This document shows, piece after piece, positions 35,667 through 47,727 of a stretch of DNA of 64,000 bases (position 1 is the stretch's first letter; every line of letters starts with the position of its first letter). Below the pieces are notes generated by a model. It ran no database searches, was not told where the DNA came from, and saw only the letters and a program-made list of their open reading frames with translations. The translations under genes were made by a program, and so were the position numbers. The DNA lies in contig NC_092090.1 in the NCBI RefSeq assembly GCF_045679555.1, forward strand, positions 33,534,093 to 33,598,092, in the 5' to 3' direction. Source of the DNA: Salvelinus alpinus (taxonomy: Eukaryota; Chordata; Actinopteri; Salmoniformes; Salmonidae).

Positions 35667-36689
35667 TTAATATTTGGTACAGAAACCTTTGTTTGCAATT
35701 ACAAAGATCATACGTTTCCTGTAGTTATTGACCAGGTTTGCACACACTGCAGCAGGGATTTTGGCCCACTCCTCCATACAGACCTTCTCCAGATCCTTCA
35801 GGTTTCGGGGCTGTCGCTGGGCAATACGGACTTTCAGCTCCCTCCAAAGATTTTCTATTGGGTTCAGGTCTGGAGACTGGCTAGGCCACTCCAGGACCTT
35901 GAGATGCTTCTTACGGAGCCACTCCTTAGTTGCCCTGGCTGTGTGTTTCGGGTCGTTGTCATGCTGGAAGATCCAGCCACGACCCATCTTCAATGCTCTT
36001 ACTGAGGGAAGGAGGTTTTTGGCCAAGATCTCGCGATACATGGCCCCATCCATCCTCCCCTCAATATGGTGCAGTCGTCCTGTCCCCTTTGCAGAAAAGC
36101 ATCCCCAAAGAATGATGTTTCCACCTCCATGCTTCACGGTTGGGAGGGTGTTCTTGGGGTTGTACTCAACCTTCTTCTTCCTCCAAACACGGCGAGTGGA
36201 GTTTAGACCAAAAAGCTCTATTTTTGTCTCATCAGACCACATGACCTTCTCCCATTCCTCCTCTGGATCATCCAGATGGTCATTGGCAAACTTCAGACGG
36301 GCCTGGAAATGCGCTGGCTTGAGCAGGGGGACCTTGCATGCGCTGCAGGATTTCAATCCATGACGGTGTAGTGTGTTACTAATGGTTTTCTTTGAGACTG
36401 TGGTCCCAGCTCTCTTCAGGTCATTGACCAGGTCCTGCCGTGTAGTTATGGGCTGATCCCTCACCTTTCTCATGATCATTGATGCCCCACGAGGTGAGAT
36501 CTTGCATGGAGCCCCAGACCGAGGGTGGTTGACCGTCATCTTCAACTTCTTCCATTTTCTAATAATTGCGCCAACAGTTGTTGCCTTCTCACCAAGCTGC
36601 TTGCCTATTGTCCTGTAGCCCATCCCAGCCTTGTGCAGGTCTACAATTTTATCCCTGATGTCCTTACACAGCTCTCTGGTCTTGGCCAT
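35667..36689 (-). CDS. Tc1-family transposase, uninterrupted
   Basis: Cut-and-paste DNA transposase, nuclear, acting on its own inverted repeats and inserting at TA. The 340-residue length equals that usual for fish Tc1 transposases. Residues 1-110 form the paired-like DNA-binding region with two helix-turn-helix parts ([20 protein letters not shown]; later [18 protein letters not shown]). The linker has HPRSGAPCK where many relatives have a GRPR-like hook. The catalytic triad is complete: D153 in [13 protein letters not shown]244 in [10 protein letters not shown] and E279 in [11 protein letters not shown], giving the D34E spacing. [11 protein letters not shown] shows the glycine-rich box. 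The ATG is the first in frame, and a TATA box (complement of cttttata, 36735-36742) lies about 45 bp upstream. Activity is not shown by sequence alone. Confidence 0.95.
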   Translation of the reverse strand: MAKTRELCKDIRDKIVDLHKAGMGYRTIGKQLGEKATTVGAIIRKWKKLKMTVNHPRSGAPCKISPRGASMIMRKVRDQPITTRQDLVNDLKRAGTTVSKKTISNTLHRHGLKSCSACKVPLLKPAHFQARLKFANDHLDDPEEEWEKVMWSDETKIELFGLNSTRRVWRKKKVEYNPKNTLPTVKHGGGNIILWGCFSAKGTGRLHHIEGRMDGAMYREILAKNLLPSVRALKMGRGWIFQHDNDPKHTARATKEWLRKKHLKVLEWPSQSPDLNPIENLWRELKVRIAQRQPRNLKDLEKVCMEEWAKIPAAVCANLVNNYRKRMIFVIANKGFCTKY

Positions 36690-36734
36690 TGTGGAGAGAT
36701 TGGAGTCTGTTTGATTGAGTGTGTGTACAGGTGT

Positions 36735-36742
36735 CTTTTATA
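36735..36742 (-). promoter_or_regulatory. TATA box of the intact transposase
   Basis: The minus strand reads TATAAAAG about 45 bp before the transposase ATG, inside the element's left-hand untranslated region. Position and sequence fit an internal promoter. Confidence 0.55.
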
Positions 36743-37300
36743 CAGGTAACAAGTTCAAACAGGTGCAGTTAATACAGGTAATGAGTGGAGAACAGGAGGG
36801 CTTCTTAAAGAAAAACTAACAGGTCTGTGAGAGCCGGAATTCTTACTGGTTGGTAGGTGATCAAATACTTATGTCATGCAATAAAATGCAAATTAATTAC
36901 TTAAAAATCATACAATGTGATTTTTTTGATTTTTGTTTTAGATTCCGTCTCTCACAGTTGAAGTGTACCTATGATAAAAATTACAGACCTCTACATGCTT
37001 TGTAAGTAGGAAAACCTTCAAAATCGGCAGTGTATCAAATACTTGTTCTCCCCACTGTATATATGTATGTGTACGCACGTGTGTGTGTGTGTGTTTGTGA
37101 GCGTTCACCTGTATTACAGGTGTAAACATCTAGAATAGGTGTTAGAACAACCCCACAGTAAGCTGATTATTGCTGAACAATCCGTCTAATTAACACAATG
37201 GAGCTTTACGCTTTAGGGTCACAGGCATCTCTTAGTGCAGATCACTGCGCTGATACACTGCCAATAACCCCAGTTAGCCTAGTAAACCCAGTCAGTCACG

Positions 37301-37486
<186 letters not shown>

Positions 37487-37487
37487 T

Positions 37488-38893
37488 GGGACTGTAGCCT
37501 GTCTGTGTTGCTTTGGCTGATTCTGTCGTGTCAGAGGCCCAGCTGTGGAGCAGTCAGGTGCCTCCCGCTCCAGGGTAGCCCAACTGCACGCATCCAACCT
37601 CCAACACACGGGAACACACATTTATGAACAAGCGTATATGCATGCACACACGCACATGATCACACCACACTACCTTTGCCACACATGCAGCCGATGCCAA
37701 TTTCACTCAGGTCTCTTTTTATCATAATATAATAAATATAGCTCATGGAAATACACTAGATCTATGAGTAAATCATTGCATTCATCCTTGTCTGGTGCAT
37801 TAGGGGTAGATGAAGTGCTTGGTGTCTGCTGAACACAGGAGAACAAGCACAAAAATAAACAAACAAACAATGGCGGGCGGCACATGGAGTCTGGATTAGC
37901 TGGCAGCCTTTCAAATTGACCACAGATGCGCCGTTACTCTGCTCCGAAGCCTCTAGGGTCCCTGCAAATGCATGTGTTATTGTCACTGATACCTACCTAA
38001 CAAGTGGTGCATTATTAAGCTGTAATCATGTGGTTTGTAACATTGAGAGGCACACAGGCACATCACACCCACACTTTACACACACACTGTAGAATGTCCT
38101 GTGGATAATGCTATCCGTAGTCATAGCCAAACCCTTATTTAAAATTGTTTTCATTTGCTTTGGTGCTATTTTCACCAGTATGTGGTGAATTTTCTAAACT
38201 TTTAGTACAAAACTCTAAACTGGTTACACTTGCAACACAGCAAGTCTCATATTCAAAACATTTTATTGTGAATTAATTTAGTTTGAAGTCATCTTTGACC
38301 ACAAAACCATTGATTTAATCACCAAAACACAATATAATGATATCTTCTCAATGTAGTTATTTTAATAACCAGTTAATCCAATAGCAAAAAATGCAAGATG
38401 CATGTTTCAAAATTGCCCTTTCAATGTAATATGCTACAGTCCAGTAAATTACAGTACATTACACTGTTTTCACATTAGGTAATACACTTTCACTACCCAT
38501 TAAAATGAACTGAACATCACATTTCCATAATTTATGTCCCAAGGTGTGATCATTGAAGACATATTTTACAGTCATTGATGCAAAAAATAAATGTATTGTT
38601 CAGATATAATTACAACATAGGTGTACTGTAATCAAATGAAATAAATGAAAGAAACAAAGTTTATCAGGCATTACCTTGCATCAAGCCTGTCTTGAACATT
38701 TGGCCATAGGTTCTCATCGACATCATTGTTCATGCACCTGGGGAAAAACCTTTTGGCATGGCGAATCTAAGCCTGACAGGTCTGGATTGATGTTATTGCA
38801 TGCCTCATCCATGGCTGAAGGAGGGTGGTACGCTCATGGGACAATCTCTATTATCGTAATCATGTATTGTATTTTACCTCATTTCATTGTACT
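37488..38893. other. Non-repetitive interval
   Basis: Mostly AT-rich after 38150. No gene or element terminus recognised. Confidence 0.4.
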
Positions 38894-40531
38894 TACAGTT
38901 GAAGTCGGAAGTTTACATACACTTAGGTTGGAATCATTAAAACTCGTTTTTCAACCACTCCATACATTTCTTGTTAACAAACTATAGTTTTGGCAAGTTG
39001 GTTAGGACATCTACTTGGTGCATGACATAAGTAATTTTTCCAACAATTGTTTACAGACAGATTATTTCACTTATAACTCACTGTATCACAATTCCAGTGG
39101 GTCAGAAGTTATATACGCTAAGTTGACTGTGCCTTTAAACAGCTTGGAAAATTCCAGAAAATTATGTCATGGCTTTAGAAGCTTCTGATAGGCTAATTGA
39201 CATAATTTGAGTCAATTGGAGGTGTACCTGTGGATGTATTTCAAGGCATACCTTCAAACTCAGTGCCTCTTTGCTTGACATCATGGGGAAATCAAAAGAA
39301 ATCAGCCAAGACCTCAGGAAAAGAAATGTAGACCTCTACAAGTCTGGTTCATCCTTGGGAGAAATTTCCAAATGCCTGAAGGTACCACGTTCATCTGTAC
39401 AAACAATAGTACGCAAGTATAAACACCATGGGACCGCGCAGCCGTCATACCGCTCAGGAAGGAGACGCGTTCTGTCTCCTAGAGATGAACGTACTTTGGT
39501 GCAAAAGTGCAAATCAATCCCAGAACAACAGCAAAGGACCTTGTGAAGATGCTGGAGGAAACAGGTACAAAAGTATCTATATCCACAGTAAAACGAGTCC
39601 TATATCGACATAACCTGAAAGGCCGCTCAGCAATGAAGAAGCCACTGCTCCAAAACCACCATAAAAAAGCCAGACTACGGTTTGCAACTGCACATGGGGA
39701 CAAAGATCGTACTTTTTGGAGAAATGTCCTCTGGTCTGATGAAACAAAAATAGAACTGTTTGGCCATAATGATCATCGTTATGTTTGGAGGAAAAAGAGG
39801 GAGGCTTGCAAGCTGAAGAACAACATCCCAACCGTGAAGCACGGGGGTGGCAGCATCATGTTGTGGGGGTGCTTTGCTGCAGGAGGGACTGGTGCACTTC
39901 ACAAAATAGATGGTTTCATGAGGAAAGAAAATTATGTGGATATATTGAAGCAACATCTCAAGACATCAATCAGGAAGTTAAAGCTTGGTCACAAATGGGT
40001 CTTCCAAATGGACAATGACCCCAAGCATACTTCCAAATTTGTGGCAAAATGGCTTAAGGACAACGAAGTCAAGGTGTTGGAGTGGCCATCAAAAAGCCCT
40101 GACCTCAATCCTATAGAAAATTTGTGTGCAGAACTGAAAAAGCGTGTGCGAGCAAGGAGGCCAACAAACCTGACTCAGTTACACCAGCTCTGTCAGGAGA
40201 AATGGGCCAAAATTCACCCAACTTATTGTGGGAAGCTTGTGGAAGGCTACCCGAAACGTTTGACCCAAGTTAAACAATTTAAAGGCAATGCTACCCAATA
40301 CTAATTGAGTGTATGTAAACTTCTGACCCACTGGGAATGTGATGAAAGAAATAAAAGCTTACATAAATCATTCTCTCTATTATTCTGACATGTCACTTTC
40401 TTAAAATAAAGTGGTGATCCTAACTGACCTAAGACAGGGAATTTTTACTAGGATTAAATGTTAGGAATTGTGAAAAACTGAGTTTAAATGTATTTGGCTT
40501 AGGTGTATGTAAACTTCTGACTTCAACTGTA
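38894..40531 (+). mobile_element. Sleeping-Beauty-type salmonid Tc1 element, copy 1
   Basis: TA-bounded ends TACAGTTGAAGTCGGAAGTT and its complement (gacttcaactgta), with an inner repeat 'gtgggtcagaagtt' about 200 bp inward, so the IR/DR structure is present on both arms. These are the termini of the salmonid Tc1 group from which Sleeping Beauty was derived. Confidence 0.97.
39283..40304 (+). pseudogene. Tc1 transposase, single 1-nt deletion
   Basis: Starts [20 protein letters not shown] and ends FKGNATQY. The span is 1022 nt, one short of the 1023 expected for 340 codons plus stop. Alignment to copy 2 puts the missing base at about 39502-39506 (gtgcaaaag against gtgcgaaaag). After the shift the frame is open to the end, with [34 protein letters not shown] and [11 protein letters not shown]. 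The residue after ENL is Cys where other Tc1 families in this window have Trp. The rest of the DDE core is intact. Confidence 0.95.
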
Positions 40532-40989
40532 TGGATTGTAGACTCAAATTGTGTAGTTGAATGAACATATCAAACAAATTGAGCAAACACATAATTTGAA
40601 ATTGTCAAAAAATGTGCCTACGTTTTCTCATTTTGGAGTTTAGTTTGGGCCAACTGAAAACGTTCAGGTAACACTTTGACTGAAAAGTTCCGTAAACTAA
40701 ATAAAGGCTGTGGAACCATTTACTCAATAGTAATTAGATGAAACAACTAGATTAGTGGGTGTTTTTACAGTGTATGAGCATGTATTGCAATGTGAAACAT
40801 GTTTAATTTCTAGATGAAACACAGACTGACTATGATTTTGCCTTTTTGATGATCTGTTTTGAGTTTTGTACTAAGTTGTGAAAATGTACCAGTACAGAAA
40901 AAAATGGTATACAGAGGCCTACCTCCTTCCCCCACAGGAGCTGTTTACCCTTGACATCACATTGTCCTTCTATTAATTTGCACATACAG

Positions 40990-40992
<3 letters not shown>
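40532..40992. other. Non-repetitive interval
   Basis: AT-rich. No feature recognised. Confidence 0.4.

Positions 40993-41070
<78 letters not shown>
40993..41070. repeat. (AC)n microsatellite
   Basis: About 38 AC units, abutting the left end of the MITE at 41075. Confidence 0.97.
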
Positions 41071-41072
<2 letters not shown>

Positions 41073-41074
41073 TT

Positions 41075-41444
41075 ATACACTACTGTTCAAAAGTTTGGGG
41101 TCACTTAGAAATGTCCTTGTTTTTGAAAGAAAATCAAACATTTTTGTCCATTAAAATTACATCAAATTGATCGGAAATACAGTGTAGACATTGTTAATGT
41201 TGTGAATGACTATTGTAGCTGTAAATGGCTGATTTTTTATGGAATATCTACAAAGGCGTACAGAGGCCATTTATCAGCAACCATCACTCCTGTTTTCCAA
41301 TTGTCACGCCTGCTCCCGCTCCCCCTCCCTGGCGCTCGAAGGCGCCAGGCTCCCCAGCATTACGCACTCCTGCCACCATCGTTAAGCATACCTACATTCC
41401 CTCGCATACCTACAGACCCCAAACTTTTGAACGGTAGTGTATAT
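41075..41444. mobile_element. Tc1-type MITE carrying an LTR fragment
   Basis: The left end tacactactgttcaaaagtt and right end aacttttgaacggtagtgta are inverted repeats next to TA-rich sequence, as in a salmonid nonautonomous Tc1 family. From about 41304 to 41395 it contains tgtcacgcctgctcccgctc and following text closely matching the start of the LTR-like repeat at 43830. Confidence 0.85.
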
Positions 41445-42709
41445 ACACACACCTATACACAAACGATCAAGCCTGCGCTCATCTCTGTCGTGTTCAGCCA
41501 TGTCTGAATCCCTCTAACCACTCTTACGATAATGGTATTATTGTGACCTTTTCCACACAAGGTTAGGCTCATTTCATTTGAAGTCAGACAATTCAGAAAA
41601 TGTATTTGACATTAAAAAAAAATATTATAATAATTTAAGTTATTTTTACACAGTGGGATTTTTTTTCAATTCATACATGGTGAGTTAAGATGGATTTGAC
41701 CCTAACCCTGTGTCCATGATTATCCTTACCTATCTTTTAAGCGGATTTCACAAATGATCAGGTGCCACAATCAGAGAGTTTCTCTGCAGGTTTATTTCCC
41801 TTTTTTCTGATTGGCTGGTGAACATAATAACGTAGGCTACAGCTTAAGAGTTTTCCTTTTTTCTCCCCAAGTCTCGTATCTTCCATTATATACTAGCCAG
41901 TGGTGTTGCGTTGCCAACCTCAGTACACAACGAAGCTGGAATGGAGCTTCACTGGCCAGGAACAGTATATGATTGGCCTCCCTGGTACTATTCAGACCTA
42001 TATCAAAGAGAAAGAGAATAGCCCTTAAGTGTGCTCTACTGCCAGTGCTCCTCCATACTGCAAATTATTCCCTGGAGGTGCTCTATCACCCCTGTGTTGC
42101 ATGAGCTCTCATTACAGCCCTTATAGATGTTTCCTTTTTAATGAAGATAAGCGTAATCCATTAGGTGCTTAAAGACACCACCATTTCTCACAGAGAAACA
42201 GAACAGACTCTCTCTCTTCTCTCTCTCTCTCTCGTGTTTCTAATGTTTGGTCCTTCCTCTCAGTGTAACTATTCATTTCTAATGGTGCCGGGAAGGTCAC
42301 GACAGGCAAGGAATTAGAGCAGAGATTCTATAGATAGCATGACGATCTAGGTATTGATCTGCACATTATAGAGTCTGCTGATCAGCACTTTATACAGGCA
42401 GCCAGACAGTGCAGAGGGGTTGATGTTTGTATAGTTTTGCTTGAGAGAGACGGAAGCTTATTCCAAGCCATGACTACAGCCCCACCCTGTGCCTTGGTAT
42501 TGATAGAAGTGGGCAGGGCCGTCCGATAGTGTGCGTGTGGCTGTGTGTTTGTTTACAGAGGTAGGGGCTGCAGAAAATAGCTGTACGGTACTATATCCAA
42601 GCTGTAACAGACAGTACAGTAGTTTGCCCTGCAGTGTTTTCCAATTCTACGGACCACTAGGATTAATTGTGTTGATCAAAGTGGTCCGGATGACAGCATG
42701 GCTCCCTGT
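41445..42709. other. Non-repetitive interval
   Basis: No exon or element terminus recognised. A short CT-rich patch is at 42210-42235. Confidence 0.4.
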
Positions 42710-43169
42710 CAGTGTTGGGGAGTAGTGAACAACTAGTAATTAAACTACATTTTACAGTAGCTTGGTGGTAGTTCAACACAATTCAAATCTAGGTAGTGTT
42801 TCCAGTAGTTAATTACTTTTTCTTTGCCATGTAGCAGTGTAGGTAACGACTTGTACTACAGACACCTTTTTTTGCAAAAATAAAATAAAATAATTTCACT
42901 TTCGGGATCTGATCTGCCTAATTCTCACTTGAAACATAGCTTTTGTGTTTTATACGCTAAATTACACATTTCGCTAACATATGACCCCAAAGTGAACAGT
43001 TCTTGCACTTTGTAGTCTATGACATTTACATATGCTAATTTATCACAAAGTAGTTTGGATGTAGTGAACTACATTTTTCTTAAGGGTTGCTTTAGTGTAG
43101 CTTAACTTCTAACAGTGAAGTAATTGGTAGCTTGGTAAACTATATTTTCAGAGTAGCTTCCCAACACTG
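42710..43169. mobile_element. hAT MITE
   Basis: Ends CAGTGTTGGGGAGTAGTGAA and TTCCCAACACTG are inverted repeats of a family common in fish. The flanking octamers ctccctgt (42702-42709) and ctccctat (43170-43177) match at 7 of 8 positions, as expected for a hAT target duplication. It is 460 bp long with no coding sequence. Confidence 0.88.
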
Positions 43170-43829
43170 CTCCCTATAGGCATGTGTGTTTTCAATGGTA
43201 TGGCACTGGAGGAGGCAAGCCCTCTTGCCACGCCCTTCCAGTGTCTTTCCGGCACCTTCCCTGTTGGGAGACTAATGGAGCCCAGTTGAGGGTAATAAGT
43301 CAATCAAGTGTGTGATTGGCTGGACAATCAGCCCCAACAGTTGATTAGGCTGCTGCTGCTCCAATTTGGGGGAGGAGAGGACTGGCGACAGCAGCAGATG
43401 TGTTGAGACTGAAATACTCAGGTTAAGATAATGTTTGGTATTTTAAGTTTCTTATTTGTAGGCATTTCTGTTGGGCAATTATGAAATAAAACCTAAGTTT
43501 TAACTAGGGTTGGGTGATGTCTGGAATGGCCCATCATCCCGTTGACCTATCCAAACATTGTTGATATATGATTGTATCATCTGTTTATTTATTTGTTTTA
43601 CCTGTGGGAGTGTGTTGTGTTGCCTAGCAATGCAGTAAAGGATCTGTAAAGCAGCATGTGTCATGCACAAACCACTGATTTTTAAAGTCTAATCATTAGA
43701 CTACAATGTGGAAATCATCTTACCAATATTGTATTTTCTTGTGTGCGTATAAATATAAACCATCATATGGTGATATGTAGTAACTTTGAATGGGGATTTG
43801 GAACCAAATGTTGTAGGCTTACACTACAG

Positions 43830-44114
43830 TGTCACGTCTGCTCCCACTCCCCCTCTCTAGTGCTCGAGGGCGCCAGGCTGCTCTTCATTACGCACACCTG
43901 TCACCATCGTTACCCGCATCAGCGCTTGATTTGACTCACCTAGACTCCATCACTTTGATTGCCTCCCCTATATCTGTATTCCTCAGTTTCATCCCGGTGT
44001 CAGCATTAATGTTGTTATATTTCCCTTGTCCAGGTTTTGTTTCATGTCTGTTATTTATAAAATATTCACTCTGTGTATTTGCTTCTCGTCTCCCAGTGTC
44101 TGTCCTCACAGAAT
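43830..44114 (+). mobile_element. LTR-like repeat
   Basis: Starts tgtcacgtctgctcccactc and runs to about gtctgtcctcaca, giving TG...CA edges. Its first ~90 bp match the fragment at 41304-41395. No target duplication could be found. A further ~175 bp (to about 44292) may belong to the same repeat. Confidence 0.5.
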
Positions 44115-46086
44115 GCTGACACCATATTGGAAGCATCGGTGAGTTTTTTATTTATATTTTTTGTTGTTGGTTGGTGACGTCTGGGTGCCGCTGCCGAAAG
44201 AACCGGGGATGCCTTAGCTGGCTCGAGAGGTTTTCTTGCCTCGGGAGTCTGCCGAGCCAACCATGTCAGGTCTTGGTCAACGTCGCCATCCTAGTGTAGG
44301 CATCTGTGAAAAAAGCATTCTGTCTGAACGTGTTTTCAGTAGGCCTACAGCAGGTAATATTGTTACTCCAGTCTATCAAAGACAGAAAAGGTGAACATGC
44401 TTGTGTTCCTTCCCAGAAACCTTTAGGTAGGTTAATGAAAAGGAAAATGGTCAATGGTTTTTCATTGCAATTTCAAAGCCTGTGTTCACAGATGCGTCTT
44501 ATTCGAAATAAATGTAGTCTAGGCTAGAATTTTCTGTTGTGTGCCTTAAAATTATTTGCTCTGTCATTTATTTGGTTAATTTCGTACATATTTTGTTTAC
44601 TTTGTTTTGTGATTTGTAGCCTATCCAAATGTGGGTTATTCCTTTTATTGGCAACATGTATTTTTTTGTTCCTGCATATTGAAAGTGCTGCTGTGGGAGC
44701 TTATGTAATGCCCGTTGCACAATTCAAGGATATGAATAAACACTAACGCAATAATGTAAATATCTGTTTAGTAGTTTAACTTGTACAAGTAACATTTACT
44801 GCTAATTTTATTGACAGTAGCCTGGTGTAGGCCTATATTATTGGCCATTTTTTGGTTTGCAATGATTTTCCGACGGCACACTTTGTTTAATTTAAAGCTT
44901 TGGTCAGGTGGAGGCCAGAAACTTAGGTTTGTTTAAACTTCCCATTTTGATTATTCTATCTTGCAATTGTTGGCGCTCTCTCGCTCATTACCATATGTTT
45001 TTATTTAGGCTATTCACAAACAACCCGAGCCCCACATTTTTTGCAAAGTAAATAATTTAGGTTTGTTTAAACTTGCCTGTTTTGCATGTTATTTTGGCAT
45101 TAATGTCACTTATCATTTTTCAAACAATGTACAAAAAATATATAATTGAGTTAATAAAGCCACACACAAACAGGGTCTCTTTTTTTGGAGGTGCCTTTTG
45201 CAAAAACAAATGCAGGTGTTTCTGTGGTGGTGGGGCAAGCCAGCAGAAAGTACGGAGCGTTGCGTGATTGGCTCAGCGTTCTGTCACTCAGACTACGTCA
45301 CCGCCAAGTCTAAAGTTAGACCTAAAAAATTCTATCCCCTTGGGTGCTGCCACAGAGTTACATTAGAAGTGCTCAAGGTCATTGGCCACAGATAAAATGA
45401 CGTCAAATCATGTTATATGTACAGTAGCTTTGATTGGACTGTCAACATCATACTTTCTAAATCTTAGCTAGCCGTCATGAATCAAGTCGATAATCTACTG
45501 GCAAATACCTCTTAATCCTTGTCATATGAAGAGAAATTATAGTTAAAACGCTCATCGGCCATTGGACATTAACATTACACAAGTTAGAAATCGCAAATTC
45601 AACAATTAGTGGTTTGGAAGGAATCAGTGACAGTGGCTGTGTGGTCCCAAATCTGGGATTAAGGGTCTCTTTTCCAAATTTAAAACGATAAACATTCAAC
45701 AATGGCCATGCTGGCAATGAAGCGTGATTTGTGCCGCGCTCAAAACAACTTAACTTGGACCTGCGAAAACTTTACTTCAGTGAGTTCAAGACAACTGGGA
45801 TGTCGGGAATAAACGAGCTCCGACTGGGAAAATAAGTTTTGAATGGTCATCCAACTCGGAATTGTAATTCCGGCATCTATCTAGCGCTACGACCTAAAGA
45901 TGAATGACGTCATGATTCGACCTTGTTTTTTCCCCTAAATTCCCAGTTGTTTTGAAAGCATCATAAATCCAGAGAATGCCAAATTTGGACAATTTTCCCA
46001 CGAAGGACCGCCACGCCACCTTCCTGTTCAAGGTGAGTCCAATGTATTGTATGCTGCTGCATAAATGATGTAATATGCCAGGGAGA

Positions 46087-47727
46087 TGCAGTTGAAGTCG
46101 GAAGTGTACATATACTTAAGTTGGAGTCATTAAAACTCATTTTTCAACCACTCTCCACAAATTTCTTAACAAACTATAGTTTTGGAAAGTCGGTTAGGAC
46201 ATCTACTTTGTGCATGACGCAAGTAATTTTTACATCAATTGTTTACAGACAGATTATGTCACTTATAATTCACTGTATTACAATTCCAGTGGGTCAGAAG
46301 TTTACATACACTAAGTTGACTGGGCCTTTAAACAGCTTAGAAAATTCCAGAAAATTATGTCATAGCTTTAGAAGCTTCTGATAGGCTAATTGACATCATT
46401 TGAGTCAATTGGAAGTGTACTGTGGATGTATTTCAAGGCCTACCTTCAAACTCAGTGCCTCTTTGCTTGACATCATGGGAACATTTTTAAAAATCAGCCA
46501 AGACCTCAGAAATATTTTTTTAGACCTCCACAAGTCTGGTTCATCGTTAGGAACAATTTCCAAATGCCGGAAGGTACCACGTTCATCTGCACAAACAATA
46601 GTACGCAAGTATAAACACCATGGGACCACGCAGCCGTCATACCGCTCAGGAAGGAGATGCGTTCTGTCTCCTGGAGATGAACGTACTTTGGTGCGAAAAG
46701 TGAAAATCAATCCCAGAACAACAGCAAAGGACCTTGTGAAGATGCTGGAGGAAACAGGTACAAAAGTACCTATATCCACAGTAAAACAAGTCCTATATCG
46801 ACATAACCTGAAAGGCTGCTCAGCAAGGAAGAAGCCACTGCTCTAAAACCGCCATTAAAAAGCCAGACTACGGTTTGCAACTGCACATAGGGACAAAGAT
46901 CTTACTTTTTGGAGAAATGTCCTCTGGTCTGATGAAACAAAAATAGAACTGTTTGGCCATAATGATCATCGTTATGTTTGGAGGAAAAAGAGGGAGGCTT
47001 GCAAGCTGAAGAACAACATCCCAACCGTGAAGCACGGGGGTGGCAGCATCATGTTGTGGGGGTGCTTTGCTGCAGGAGGGACTGGTGCACTTCACAAAAT
47101 AGATGGTTTCATGAGGAAAGAAAATTATGTGGATATATTGAAGCAACATCTCAAGACATCAATCAGGAAGTTAAAGCTTGGTCACAAATGGGTCTTCCAA
47201 ATGGACAATGACCCCAAGCATACTTCCAAATTTGTGGCAAAATGGCTTAAGGACAACGAAGTCAAGGTGTTGGAGTGGCCATCAAAAAGCCCTGACCTCA
47301 ATCCTATAGAAAATTTGTGTGCAGAACTGAAAAAGCGTGTGCGAGCAAGGAGGCCAACAAACCTGACTCAGTTACACCAGCTCTGTCAGGAGAAATGGGC
47401 CAAAATTCACCCAACTTATTGTGGGAAGCTTGTGGAAGGCTACCCAAAACGTTTGACCAAAGTTAAACAATTTAAAGGCAATGCTACCCAATACTAATTG
47501 AGTGTATGTAAACTTCTGACCCACTGGGAATGTGATGAAAGAAATAAAAGCTTACATAAATCATTCTCTCTGCTATTATTCTGACATGTCACTTTCTTAA
47601 AATAAAGTGGTGATCCTAACTGACCTAAAACAGGGAATTTTTACTCAGATTAAATGTCAGGAATTGTGAAAAACTGAGTTTAAATGTATTTGGCTAAGGT
47701 GTATGTAAACTTCTGACTTCCACTGTA
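46087..47727 (+). mobile_element. Sleeping-Beauty-type salmonid Tc1 element, copy 2
   Basis: The same termini as copy 1 (cagttgaagtcggaag / gacttccactgta). The left flanking dinucleotide is TG instead of TA, a single point change. The 3' half is almost identical to copy 1, whereas the 5' half is clearly diverged. Confidence 0.97.
46475..47497 (+). pseudogene. Tc1 transposase, two nonsense codons
   Basis: Spans exactly 1023 nt (340 codons plus stop) in one frame with no indel. Two TAA codons interrupt it at 46844 and 46856, where copy 1 has CAA and AAA. The N-terminus is altered (MGTFLKISQDLRNIFLDLHK). The DDE half is intact, with QMDNDPKHT and [11 protein letters not shown], including the same unusual Cys after ENL as in copy 1. 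Confidence 0.95.

Larger units (their letters stand above)
35449..37059 (-). mobile_element. Complete Tc1-like element with intact transposase
   Basis: Bounded by TA on each side with ends TACAGTGGGGAGAACAAGTA and its complement. The terminal inverted repeats are about 205 bp long and nearly identical (a few mismatches, for example near 35492 and 35582). The word aagtatttgata occurs at the outer and inner part of the left arm (its inner counterpart on the right is atcaaatactta), the IR/DR arrangement of fish Tc1 elements. The 1611-bp length is normal. Intact arms plus an intact gene suggest a young insertion. Confidence 0.95.

Noticed and set aside
35728..36363. 211-codon plus-strand frame
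   Set aside because: Antisense shadow of the intact transposase on the minus strand.
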